A stretch of DNA of 64,000 nucleotides from Streptococcus marimammalium DSM 18627 (GTDB lineage: Bacteria; Bacillota; Bacilli; Lactobacillales; Streptococcaceae), in NCBI RefSeq assembly GCF_000380045.1, contig NZ_KB904340.1:62001-126000 (forward strand). The letters are read 5' to 3'. The notes under the pieces were generated by a model. That model had not been told where the DNA came from. It did no database searches and was given only the letters and a program-made list of their open reading frames with translations. The position numbers were made by a program, and so were the translations under genes. Below are positions 25,786 through 33,764 of the stretch, piece after piece (within the stretch, counting starts at the first letter, position 1; the number at the start of each line of letters is the position of its first letter).

Positions 25786-26118
25786 ATGGAAATTGAAAAA
25801 ACAAATCGAATGAACGCTTTATTTGAGTTCTATGCAGCACTTTTGACAGATAAGCAGATGAATTATATTGAGCTTTACTATGCTGATGATTATAGTTTAG
25901 CTGAAATTGCTGAAGAATATCAGGTCAGTCGCCAAGCTGTGTATGATAACATTAAACGTACTGAAAAGATTCTTGAAGATTATGAGAGAAAACTTCATAT
26001 GTATTCTGACTATATTGTTCGTAGTCAGATTTTAGATGAGTTAATGATGAGATATTCAGATGATCGCTATTTAATTGAAAAGTTATCTTTTCTAATTAGT
26101 ATTGATAATAATGACTAA
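25786..26118 (+). CDS. ylxM: YlxM, UPF0122 helix-turn-helix protein (SRP operon)
   Basis: A 110-residue protein with a sigma-70 region 4-like [23 protein letters not shown] followed by [20 protein letters not shown]. In streptococci YlxM binds the SRP GTPase Ffh and its RNA and is co-transcribed with ffh in the acid-tolerance (sat) operon. It precedes ffh by 23 bases. A TATAAT-like box (CTATAATATT near 25773) lies just before the start, giving a very short leader. Confidence 0.92.
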   Translation: MEIEKTNRMNALFEFYAALLTDKQMNYIELYYADDYSLAEIAEEYQVSRQAVYDNIKRTEKILEDYERKLHMYSDYIVRSQILDELMMRYSDDRYLIEKLSFLISIDNND

Positions 26119-26141
26119 CCAAGAAAATAGGAGAAATAATA

Positions 26142-27689
26142 ATGGCATTTGAGAGTTTAACAGAACGTTTACAAGGGGTTTTTAAGAATCTACGAGGTAA
26201 GAAAAAATTATCTGAAAAGGATGTTCAAGAAGTCACTAAAGAAATTAGATTGGCCCTTCTTGAAGCTGACGTTGCCTTACCAGTAGTTAAAGAATTTATA
26301 AAACGTGTTCGAACACGTGCTATCGGACATGAAGTGATTGACACTTTGAATCCTTCACAACAAATAGTTAAAATTGTTAATGATGAATTGACGACTGTTT
26401 TGGGTTCAGAAACATCTCATATTAAAAAAGCACCCAAAATTCCTACGATTATCATGATGGTTGGTCTTCAAGGGGCAGGTAAAACAACTTTTGCTGGTAA
26501 ATTAGCTAATAAATTAATCAAAGAAGAAAAAGCTAGACCTTTAATGATTGCAGCCGATATTTATCGTCCTGCAGCTATTGATCAGTTAAAAACTCTTGGT
26601 CAACAAATCGGTGTTCCTGTTTTTGATATGGGTGTTGAGCACTCTGCAGTGGATATTGTGACTGAAGGACTCAACAAGGCTCGTGAAAATCGTAATGACT
26701 ATGTCTTGATTGATACGGCAGGACGTCTTCAAATTGATGAAATTCTTATGAAAGAGCTTCGTGACATCAAGTCTCTGGCTAATCCAAATGAAATTTTGCT
26801 TGTTGTTGACAGCATGATTGGTCAAGAAGCTGCAAATGTTGCTCGTGAATTCAATGAGCAGCTTAATATTACTGGTGTTGTTTTAACAAAGATTGATGGT
26901 GACACTAGAGGTGGTGCAGCTCTTTCAGTTCGCCATATTACCGGGCAACCAATTAAATTTTCTGGTACTGGTGAAAAGATAACAGATATTGAAACCTTCC
27001 ACCCAGATCGTATGGCTAGCCGTATTCTTGGTATGGGCGACCTTTTAACCCTGATTGAAAAAGCTAGTCAAGAGTATGATGAACAAAAATCAATGCAACT
27101 CGCTGAAAAGATGCGTGAAAACACCTTTGATTTTAACGATTTCATTGAACAATTAGACCAAGTTCAAAACATGGGGCCTATGGAAGACATTCTTAAAATG
27201 ATTCCAGGAATGGCTGGAAATCCAGCACTAGCAAACCTCAAAATAGATGAAAGAGAGATTGCTAGAAAACGGGCTATCGTTTCATCAATGACCCCTCAAG
27301 AACGTGAAAATCCAGATTTGTTATCGCCAAGTCGTAGACGTCGTATTGCTAGCGGTTCTGGTAATTCCTTTATCGAAGTCAATAAATTTATTAAAGATTT
27401 TAATCAAGCTAAAGCTATGATGCAAGGCGCTATGTCTGGTGATATGAATAAAATGATGAAGCAAATGGGAATTGATCCTAGCAAAATGTCTAAAAACATG
27501 GATATGAGTGCTTTGTCTCAAGGAGCTATGCCAGGAATGCCAGATATGTCTGCCTTAGGTGGTAGTGATATGGATATGAGCCAACTATTTGGTGGAGGCT
27601 TTAAGGGAAAAATTGGTGAAATGGCGATGAAACACTCTATGAATAAAATGGCCAAGAAACTTAAAAAAGCAAAAAGAAAAAGAAAATAA
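26142..27689 (+). CDS. ffh: Signal recognition particle protein Ffh
   Basis: The 515-residue GTPase of the SRP, which binds signal sequences and 4.5S-type RNA at the ribosome. The N domain (1-90) is followed by the G domain with G1 GLQGAGKTT, G3 DTAGRLQ, G4 TKIDGDTRGG and the DARGG-like GAALSVRHIT stretch. The methionine-rich M domain follows from about residue 325 (FIEQLDQVQNMGPMED, MIPGM). The tail is unusually Met/Gly-rich and ends in a basic KKLKKAKRKRK. A terminator follows, which partly separates it from satD. Confidence 0.96.
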   Translation: MAFESLTERLQGVFKNLRGKKKLSEKDVQEVTKEIRLALLEADVALPVVKEFIKRVRTRAIGHEVIDTLNPSQQIVKIVNDELTTVLGSETSHIKKAPKIPTIIMMVGLQGAGKTTFAGKLANKLIKEEKARPLMIAADIYRPAAIDQLKTLGQQIGVPVFDMGVEHSAVDIVTEGLNKARENRNDYVLIDTAGRLQIDEILMKELRDIKSLANPNEILLVVDSMIGQEAANVAREFNEQLNITGVVLTKIDGDTRGGAALSVRHITGQPIKFSGTGEKITDIETFHPDRMASRILGMGDLLTLIEKASQEYDEQKSMQLAEKMRENTFDFNDFIEQLDQVQNMGPMEDILKMIPGMAGNPALANLKIDEREIARKRAIVSSMTPQERENPDLLSPSRRRRIASGSGNSFIEVNKFIKDFNQAKAMMQGAMSGDMNKMMKQMGIDPSKMSKNMDMSALSQGAMPGMPDMSALGGSDMDMSQLFGGGFKGKIGEMAMKHSMNKMAKKLKKAKRKRK

Positions 27690-27696
27690 GTTAATT

Positions 27697-27731
27697 AGTT
27701 TACATAAAATTATTTATGTAAACTTTTTTTT
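27697..27731 (+). terminator. Terminator after ffh
   Basis: AGTTTACATAA (27697-27707) and TTATGTAAACT (27714-27724) pair perfectly, then TTTTTTTATTTTT. The same arms recur at 34432-34459. Confidence 0.8.
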
Positions 27732-27757
27732 ATTTTTAATACGAAAAAATTCTAAAA

Positions 27758-27835
27758 AATGTCTATTATGATGGACATTCCTTAAAATTTCCGTTATAAT
27801 GGACATTTTTAAAAATGTCTGTTATAATGGACATT
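27758..27835 (+). promoter_or_regulatory. Three phased palindromic repeats in the satD promoter
   Basis: Three 22-base copies start at 27758, 27786 and 27814, an exact 28-base period. Copies 1 and 3 are near palindromes of form AATGTC-N10-GACATT. Copy 2 has a degenerate left arm. Copies 2 and 3 contain TATAAT (27795 and 27823), so the repeats overlap the promoter. They look like a cooperative operator array. Confidence 0.75.
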
Positions 27836-27850
27836 GTAAAGGAGATAAGA

Positions 27851-28531
27851 ATGATATATATTGCAATTATAGGAGATATTATCTCTTCAAAATCAATCAA
27901 AGAACGTTCTCAAGCGCAAAAAAAGCTTATGAGATTAATAACAGACATCAATAAGAAATATGAAAAAGTTTTAAAATCACCATTTACTATAACAACAGGT
28001 GATGAATTCCAAGCTTTATTGTTACCAAATCATCATGTTTTTGAGATGATTGATTCTATTTCGGCAAATTTTTTACCCTATCATATTCGCTTTGGTATTG
28101 GTGTAGGAGAAATATTAACTGATATCAATGAAAAACAAAGTATCGGTTCAGATGGTCCAGCATACTGGTATGCAAGACAAGCCATCGACTATATTCATGA
28201 TAACAATGACTACGGCACAAATTTTATTGCCGTTTGTGTAGAAGAAGAAGCACTAGGCAGAACTATCAATAGTGTTATTGCTGCTGCAGAGTTTATTAAA
28301 TCAAAATGGACATCTACTCAAGAAGAAATTCTAACATCTCTTTTAGAGCAAAATAGTTATGATGAAAAATTTGAACATAAAAAAATAGCCCACCTTTTAG
28401 GACTCACACCAAGTGCTTTCAATAAACGTCTTAAAGCTAGTGGTCTTAAAATTTATTTGCGTCTAAAACGTCAAGCAATGAATACTATTTTACAGATGAT
28501 AAGAGAAAAAGAGGCTAAAGGAGAAGAGTAA
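27851..28531 (+). CDS. satD: SatD family protein with C-terminal HTH
   Basis: A 226-residue SatD-type protein. The N-terminal part (YIAIIGDIISSKSIKERSQA, TITTGDEFQALLLPN, RFGIGVGEI, GSDGPAYWYARQAID) has the look of a nucleotide-cyclase-like or nucleotide-binding fold. The C-terminus has a helix-turn-helix (KIAHLLGLTPSAFNKRLKAS). The sat genes downstream of ffh are linked to acid tolerance in S. mutans. The ATG at 27851 has AAGGAG 8 bases upstream; an earlier in-frame start at 27815 would lie inside an operator repeat. The HTH makes it a candidate to bind the repeats upstream. Confidence 0.85.
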   Translation: MIYIAIIGDIISSKSIKERSQAQKKLMRLITDINKKYEKVLKSPFTITTGDEFQALLLPNHHVFEMIDSISANFLPYHIRFGIGVGEILTDINEKQSIGSDGPAYWYARQAIDYIHDNNDYGTNFIAVCVEEEALGRTINSVIAAAEFIKSKWTSTQEEILTSLLEQNSYDEKFEHKKIAHLLGLTPSAFNKRLKASGLKIYLRLKRQAMNTILQMIREKEAKGEE

Positions 28532-28532
28532 T

Positions 28533-29258
28533 ATGACAATGATTTCAAATTATTTATCAGCTTATCCGGTCATGACTTTAATGTTACTAGCACATGTCCT
28601 AGCCGATTTTCAATTTCAAAGTCAAGAAATGGCTGATCAAAAAGTGTTAAAAGGAGGTTACCTTTATAAACACTACCTAGGTATTTTTATACCAATGATT
28701 ACTTTGATAATCCTTGCACCAGGTTTCATCGGTTATTATTTATTAGTTTGGCTAAGCCATGTTGTGATTGATTATGTCAAATGTTCTTTGGATAATGTTA
28801 TCAAAAAAAATAATAGTGTCGTTCTGGCTTTTTTAGTTGATCAACTCTTACATATTATCTGTATTGTTTTACTATATTCTTTTTTTAAAACAAATCACGC
28901 GCCATTTTATCTTTTTGAAAACTATCAGTGGATCCAACTAGCCCTATTTTTAGCCTTGATAACCAAACCTATCAATATTGCTTTTAAAATTATCTTTCAA
29001 AGGTATCAAGTTAAAGAAACTGAAGAAAAAAGCATAAAAGGAGCAGGAGCGGTTATTGGTAATCTGGAACGTTTTGCGACAGCTTTATTTCTTATTATGG
29101 GGCAAATACCAGCCATCGGATTGATTTTTACCGCAAAATCGATTGCCCGCTATGATAAAATATCAAAAGATCAAGCTTTTGCAGAATACTATCTAATAGG
29201 TTCACTATTTAGTATTGTCACTGTTGTAGTTGCATTTTTAATGATTTATGGCTGGTAA
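28533..29258 (+). CDS. DUF3307 integral membrane protein (sat operon)
   Basis: A 241-residue membrane protein beginning YPVMTLMLLAHVLADFQFQS, the DUF3307 signature in which HxxxDFxxQ is conserved. About six hydrophobic helices follow. It begins one base after the satD stop, so it is translationally coupled, and DUF3307 next to SatD is a recurrent pair. The function is unknown. A sensor-regulator pairing with SatD is possible but is inference. Confidence 0.82.
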   Translation: MTMISNYLSAYPVMTLMLLAHVLADFQFQSQEMADQKVLKGGYLYKHYLGIFIPMITLIILAPGFIGYYLLVWLSHVVIDYVKCSLDNVIKKNNSVVLAFLVDQLLHIICIVLLYSFFKTNHAPFYLFENYQWIQLALFLALITKPINIAFKIIFQRYQVKETEEKSIKGAGAVIGNLERFATALFLIMGQIPAIGLIFTAKSIARYDKISKDQAFAEYYLIGSLFSIVTVVVAFLMIYGW

Positions 29259-29315
29259 AAGAGAGAAATGCTCAAGATTTAGAGGTTGGTTTGAGACTAG
29301 TTTTAAAAATAATGC

Positions 29316-29368
29316 TATAATAAATAAAATCATTTCAAAATGATAATAATCTCAGAAAAACTGAGATT
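29316..29368 (+). promoter_or_regulatory. Extended -10 promoter and two leader hairpins before the DUF1232 gene
   Basis: TATAAT at 29316-29321 has an upstream TGC, giving an extended -10. Two short hairpins follow: ATCATT/AATGAT (29329-29344) and AATCTCAG/CTGAGATT (29348-29368). They would stand at the 5' end of the transcript, where they may protect it from decay or serve as an operator. Confidence 0.5.
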
Positions 29369-29399
29369 TAATAGTCATAACAAAGAAAGAGAGAAACAA

Positions 29400-29840
29400 A
29401 TGGATTTTAATAAACTAAAAAACAGTAGAGCAGTTACTGAAATTGAAAAAAGATATGATGACGCTAAAAAAATATTAAAAGACGATCAAAAAGTAGAATC
29501 GTTTTTAAAAGATCTTGAAAAAAAATTAAATAAAATTCCTGTTGCTGGGGATTCATTAGCTACAATACCAGTCATGGCATCACTGGTAAATAGTTACGCT
29601 AAAAAGAAATATACCGATGTTCCAACTGGAGTGATTGTGCTTATTGTCAGTGCCCTCATTTACTTTTTAACACCATTTGATATTGTTCCAGATAGTATTC
29701 CGTTTCTTGGTTTCTTGGATGATGCTTTTATTCTTTCAAAAGGATGGAAAATGGCACAATCTGACTTAAAAAACTATCAAAAATGGCGCAAAGAACAAAA
29801 TAAAGATAATATCATAGACGTTGAAGAAGAAACAGTCTAG
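29400..29840 (+). CDS. DUF1232 (YkvA) membrane protein
   Basis: A 146-residue protein. Its centre holds VLIVSALIYFLTPFDIVPDSIPFLGFLDD (shown here by its ends VLIVSA and GFLDD), the DUF1232 hallmark with the conserved DxxPD core at PFDIVPDSIP. An N-terminal charged, coiled-coil-like region (5-45) precedes it. The ATG at 29400 is preferred because AGAGAG is close upstream and the earlier in-frame start lies within the leader hairpins. Function unknown. Confidence 0.8.
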   Translation: MDFNKLKNSRAVTEIEKRYDDAKKILKDDQKVESFLKDLEKKLNKIPVAGDSLATIPVMASLVNSYAKKKYTDVPTGVIVLIVSALIYFLTPFDIVPDSIPFLGFLDDAFILSKGWKMAQSDLKNYQKWRKEQNKDNIIDVEEETV

Positions 29841-29860
29841 TGTCTTGAAAGGAAATTTTA

Positions 29861-30385
29861 ATGGAGTTGATTGCCCTTCTTAGAGGTGTTATGCCAACGG
29901 GAAAAAATAAAATCCCCAAGATGTCCTATTTAGTAACAATTCTTGAAGAGGTCGGCTTTCATAAAGTACGTACTCATATCCAAAGTAGTAATGTGATTTT
30001 TCAAACAAAGCTATCTAAGAAAGCATCGGCTGACTTGATTCGAAAAACTATTAAAGAAAAAATCGGGGCAGATTTGCCAGTTATCGTTAAAACAGTTGCC
30101 GACTGTCAAAACGCTGTGCTGGGCAATCCTTTCTCCGAATCTTACGATAGAAGTCGTATTCACTTGGTTTTTACTAATGATAATTAGGAAGAAGGAGCGT
30201 TAGAAAAAATAAAAGTCATTGATTTTAATCAAGAAGAATTAGTGGTAGGAGAACACTGTTTTTATCTTTATCTTCCTAAAGATGCTACTAAAAAGAAATT
30301 AAATACTAATTTCTTGGAGAAACATCTAGGTATCATTGCAACAATGAGAAAAATAGGTGTTATTGAAAAATTATTATTAAAATGA
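29861..30385 (+). pseudogene. DUF1697 family protein split by one TAG
   Basis: The frame starts MELIALLRGVMPTGKNKIPK and follows the DUF1697 pattern (LEEVGFHKVRTHIQSSNVIF, then NPFSESYDRSRIHLVFTNDN). A TAG at 30185 then interrupts. The same frame continues EEGALEKIKVIDFNQEELVV, then GEHCFYLYLPKDATKKKLN and ends IGVIEKLLLK. The restored length, about 174 residues, fits the family. A single nonsense change is the only lesion seen. Confidence 0.78.
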
Positions 30386-30507
30386 AAGTCACTTTTAAAT
30401 GAAGTGATTTTTATTTTAATAATAAGTCAAAATAGTTTACCATTTTCTTTAGAAGTGCTAAAATAAAGTTATAGTTATTTCGAATTCTAAATAAGTGAGG
30501 TAATAAT

Positions 30508-31566
30508 ATGATTGAATTAGGTATTTCATCTTTTGGAGAAACAACACCACTTGAAAAAACAGGTAAAGTAATTTCTCATGATGAACGTATTCGTAATATG
30601 GTTGAAGAAATGATTCTTGCTGATGAGGTAGGACTAGACCTTTATGCTATTGGTGAACACCACCGTGATGATTTCTCAATATCCGCACCAGAAATTTTAC
30701 TTGCAGCTGTAGCATCAAAAACAAAAAATATTCGCTTGTCAAGTGCTGTAACTATTCTGTCTTCCATTGACCCTGTCAGAGTCTATCAACAATACGCTAC
30801 TATTGATGCTCTCTCAAATGGAAGAGCAGAAATTATGGCTGGACGTGGGTCATTTATTGAATCATTCCCATTATTTGGTTATGACTTAAATGATTATGAA
30901 GAATTATTCAATGAAAAATTAGATATGCTTCTTCAAATTAGAGAAAATACTAATTTGAATTGGAAGGGTAAACACACACAAACGGTTAATAATAGACCTG
31001 TCTATCCTAGGTCTGTTCAAGATAAATTACCAATTCATGTGGCAACAGGTGGTAATTTCCACTCAACGCAACGTATTGCAAAAATGGGTTTGCCAATCGT
31101 TTATGCAATTATTGGTGGCAATCCACGTGGATTTGGTCAATTGATTAGACTTTATCGTGAAATTGGTCAAGCTCATGGTCATGATTTAAGTAAAATGACT
31201 GTAGCAGCACATTCATGGGGTTGGCTATCAGACGATAAAGAAAAAGCTGAAAAAGAATACTTTTATCCAACAAAACAATTAGTTGATAATATAAGTAAAG
31301 ATAGACCTCATTGGACAGAGTTGACTTATGAAGCCTATCTTCAACAAATTGGTCCAAATGGTGCTATGTTTGTCGGTGATGCTGAAACAGTTGCAAATAA
31401 ATTGATTCGTATGATTGAAGATTTAAAACTCGATCGTTTCATGCTTCACTTACCAGTTGGTTCAATGCCACACGAAGATGTCTTAAAAGCCATTAGAATT
31501 TTCGGAGAAGAAGTAGCACCAAAAGTAAGAGAATACTTTGCTAACAAAGAAAAAGAAGCAAATTAA
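30508..31566 (+). CDS. LLM-class flavin-dependent oxidoreductase
   Basis: A 352-residue luciferase-like monooxygenase fold protein, with GISSFGETTPLEKTGK at the start, DLYAIGEHHRDDFSISAPEI, LSSAVTILSSIDPVRVYQQY, ALSNGRAEIMAGRGSFIESF, and LPIHVATGG and GPNGAMFVGDAETVANKLI later. It binds reduced FMN; the substrate is not evident. GTGAGG stands 8 bases before the ATG. It is monocistronic between two terminator-bounded regions. Confidence 0.9.
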   Translation: MIELGISSFGETTPLEKTGKVISHDERIRNMVEEMILADEVGLDLYAIGEHHRDDFSISAPEILLAAVASKTKNIRLSSAVTILSSIDPVRVYQQYATIDALSNGRAEIMAGRGSFIESFPLFGYDLNDYEELFNEKLDMLLQIRENTNLNWKGKHTQTVNNRPVYPRSVQDKLPIHVATGGNFHSTQRIAKMGLPIVYAIIGGNPRGFGQLIRLYREIGQAHGHDLSKMTVAAHSWGWLSDDKEKAEKEYFYPTKQLVDNISKDRPHWTELTYEAYLQQIGPNGAMFVGDAETVANKLIRMIEDLKLDRFMLHLPVGSMPHEDVLKAIRIFGEEVAPKVREYFANKEKEAN

Positions 31567-31585
31567 ACGAACCCTTTTGATGTAT

Positions 31586-31612
31586 AAGAACTGAGAAATC
31601 AGTTCTTTTTTA
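31586..31612 (+). terminator. Terminator after the LLM oxidoreductase
   Basis: AAGAACTGA (31586-31594) and TCAGTTCTT (31599-31607) pair perfectly, followed by TTTTTAATTTTTTT. Confidence 0.78.
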
Positions 31613-31629
31613 ATTTTTTTAAAAAAGTA

Positions 31630-31660
31630 TTGACACTCACCTTAGGTAATAGTTTATACT
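31630..31660 (+). promoter_or_regulatory. MerR-type promoter with 19-bp spacer
   Basis: TTGACA (31630-31635) and TATACT (31655-31660) are separated by exactly 19 bases, with the palindrome ACCTTAGGT (31639-31647) in the spacer. Overlong 19-bp spacers with a central dyad are the target of MerR activators, which twist the DNA to realign the two boxes. The MerR gene follows at once. Confidence 0.8.
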
Positions 31661-31683
31661 AAATGTGTTAGGAGGATTTCTAA

Positions 31684-32421
31684 ATGACCTATTTAGTTAA
31701 AAAAGTCAGTGAAATAAGTGGTGTATCAGTGCGCACCTTACATCACTATGATAAAATTGGTCTGTTATCACCACAAAAAAATGATAATGGTTATCGGTAC
31801 TATACTAAAGAAGATTTGGCCACTCTTCAAACAATTTTATTTTATAAGTACCTTGGTTTTTCTTTAAAGCAAATCAAGGATTTGCTAACAAAAGATGATT
31901 CCCAACGACTTAATAAACTAAAGAATCAATTAGAGTTAATGAATCAAGAAAAATTCAAACTGCTAACACTTATTGAAACATTAGAAAAAACGATTTTAGC
32001 TGAGGAGGGAAAATTACAAATGACAGCAAAAGAACAATTCAAAGGATTTACTTATCAAGACAATCAAAAATATGAAAAGCAAACCAAAGAAAAATATGGT
32101 GAAAAAGTTGTTGAAGCAAGTAAGGAAAAACAAAAGGGCAACGAAAAGATAATGACAGACGCCTTTAATTTCGTGTTCACGCAATTTTCAAGTCAAATGA
32201 AAAAGGGTGAAGAAGTTTCTTCACTTGAAAATAAAAAACTGGCCGAAGAACTTTATCATCTTATTAATCAGTATGGGTTTGATTGTTCATTAGAGATTTT
32301 TGGAAAAATCGGTCTAAACTATGTTCAAGATGATGAATTTAGAAATAATATCGATCAATTTGGCGAAGGCACTGCAAAATACATTAGCGAAGTTATTCAA
32401 GCATATGTTAACGAACATTGA
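31684..32421 (+). CDS. MerR-family regulator with TipAS-type antibiotic-binding domain
   Basis: A 245-residue regulator: winged helix VSEISGVSVRTLHHYDKIGL (residues 7-26), MerR dimer helix LEKTILAEEGKLQMTAKEQF region, and from about residue 120 a TipAS-like domain (FKGFTYQDNQKYEKQTKEKY, ending FGEGTAKYISEVIQAYVNEH). TipAL-type proteins bind thiopeptides and other drugs and then activate their own promoter. AGGAGG is 8 bases before the ATG. The 19-bp spacer promoter directly upstream supports autoactivation. No efflux gene is adjacent, so its regulon is elsewhere or only itself. Confidence 0.9.
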   Translation: MTYLVKKVSEISGVSVRTLHHYDKIGLLSPQKNDNGYRYYTKEDLATLQTILFYKYLGFSLKQIKDLLTKDDSQRLNKLKNQLELMNQEKFKLLTLIETLEKTILAEEGKLQMTAKEQFKGFTYQDNQKYEKQTKEKYGEKVVEASKEKQKGNEKIMTDAFNFVFTQFSSQMKKGEEVSSLENKKLAEELYHLINQYGFDCSLEIFGKIGLNYVQDDEFRNNIDQFGEGTAKYISEVIQAYVNEH

Positions 32422-32461
32422 TTGCAACCCTATTAGGAAAATATCCTATTCAAAAGTTTGT

Positions 32462-32491
32462 AAAGGAAATCTTATGGTTTCCTTTATTTTT
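32462..32491 (+). terminator. Terminator after the MerR gene
   Basis: AAAGGAAATC (32462-32471) and GGTTTCCTTT (32476-32485) pair over a TTAT loop, followed by ATTTTTATGG. Confidence 0.7.
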
Positions 32492-32515
32492 ATGGTTTAG
32501 ATTTTCTCTTGTAAC

Positions 32516-32546
32516 ATCTTTCCGAAAAACTATAATTTTCTTGAAA
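32516..32546 (+). other. difSL, chromosome dimer resolution site
   Basis: The 31 bases read ATCTTTCCGAAAAACTAT then AATTTTCTTGAAA, which is the streptococcal/lactococcal difSL consensus as I recall it, with unequal arms around the central TATAAT-like region. XerS acts here alone to resolve chromosome dimers, in concert with FtsK. The site always sits next to xerS and marks the replication terminus. Confidence 0.88.
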
Positions 32547-32569
32547 CATATATTAGGCTATGCTATACT
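32541..32569 (+). promoter_or_regulatory. xerS promoter overlapping difSL
   Basis: TTGAAA (32541-32546) is both the right end of difSL and a -35. A 17-base spacer leads to TATACT (32564-32569) with an extended TGC. XerS bound at difSL would cover the -35, so the recombinase may limit its own synthesis. This is inference. Confidence 0.6.
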
Positions 32570-32603
32570 ATAACTAGAGAAAATTTAGAAAGAGACAAAA
32601 TTT

Positions 32604-33674
32604 ATGAGACGTGAACTACTACTAGAAAAAATTGATGCTTTAAAAAAAATCATGCCCTGGTATGTTTTAGATTATTACCAATCAAAATTATCAGTTCCTT
32701 ATAGCTTTACAACACTTTATGAATATCTTAAGGAATATCGTCGTTTCTTTGAATGGTTATTGGATTCTGATATCTCAAAAGCTTCTAAAATGGCAGATAT
32801 CCCTCTAAAAACACTCGAAACTTTGACCAAGAAAGATTTGGAGTCTTTTATTCGTTATCTGAGAGAAAGACCTCTTCTTAATGCTAATTCGACGCAAAAC
32901 GGTGTCTCTCAGACCACTATCAATCGAACGCTCTCAGCTTTGTCTAGTTTATATAAATACTTGACTGAGGAAGTTGAAAATGACCAAGGAGAACCTTATT
33001 TTTACCGTAATGTGATGAAAAAAGTCTCAACCAAAAAGAAAAAAGAAACTTTAGCAGCTAGAGCCGAAAATATCAAAGGAAAACTTTTTTTAGGCGATGA
33101 AACTATGGAATTCCTAGAATATGTTGAAGTTGAATATCCTAATCAACTTTCTAATCGGGCTCTTTCTTCATTTAATAAAAACAAAGAAAGAGATCTTGCG
33201 ATTTTGGCACTGCTTCTTGCTTCTGGTGTTCGCCTTTCAGAAGCAGTTAATCTTGATTTAAAAGATGTTAATCTCAAAATGATGGTCATTGAAGTTACAA
33301 GAAAAGGTGGTAAAAGGGATTCAGTCAACGTTGCTAATTTTGCCAAACCCTATTTAGAAAATTATCTTAATATCCGAAAACAACGTTACAAGGCAGAAAA
33401 AAATGACACAGCCTTCTTCTTGAGCCTGTATCGTGGTGTACCTAATCGTATTGATGCTTCAAGTATTGAAAAAATGGTTGCCAAGTATTCTGAGGATTTT
33501 AAAATCAGAGTCACTCCACATAAATTAAGACATACGCTTGCGACAAGACTCTATGATGCTACAAAATCGCAAGTTCTAGTCAGTCATCAATTAGGTCATG
33601 CCAATACACAAGTCACTGATCTTTATACTCATATTGTTAATGATGAACAAAAAAATGCATTAGATAAATTATGA
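32604..33674 (+). CDS. xerS: Tyrosine recombinase XerS
   Basis: XerS is the single recombinase that streptococci use for dimer resolution in place of XerC/XerD. The 356 residues have an N-terminal SAM-like core-binding domain ([35 protein letters not shown]) and a catalytic domain with Arg in [12 protein letters not shown], Lys in [10 protein letters not shown], HxxR in [15 protein letters not shown], His in [11 protein letters not shown] and nucleophile Tyr in DLYTHIV. The adjacent difSL site confirms the identity. A hairpin terminator follows. Confidence 0.95.
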   Translation: MRRELLLEKIDALKKIMPWYVLDYYQSKLSVPYSFTTLYEYLKEYRRFFEWLLDSDISKASKMADIPLKTLETLTKKDLESFIRYLRERPLLNANSTQNGVSQTTINRTLSALSSLYKYLTEEVENDQGEPYFYRNVMKKVSTKKKKETLAARAENIKGKLFLGDETMEFLEYVEVEYPNQLSNRALSSFNKNKERDLAILALLLASGVRLSEAVNLDLKDVNLKMMVIEVTRKGGKRDSVNVANFAKPYLENYLNIRKQRYKAEKNDTAFFLSLYRGVPNRIDASSIEKMVAKYSEDFKIRVTPHKLRHTLATRLYDATKSQVLVSHQLGHANTQVTDLYTHIVNDEQKNALDKL

Positions 33675-33702
33675 TTCTCTAATAAAGTCTGTTTTAATAT
33701 TC

Positions 33703-33743
33703 AAAAGCCTGCATTGTTTCTACAACAATTGTCAGGCTTTTTT
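33703..33743. terminator. Bidirectional terminator at the convergent xerS/DUF4767 junction
   Basis: AAAAGCCTG (33703-33711) pairs with CAGGCTTTT (33733-33741), with an inner ATTGTT/AACAAT stem. T runs on both strands allow it to serve both converging genes. Confidence 0.75.
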
Positions 33744-33764
33744 GATATCACATAAAATAAAATG

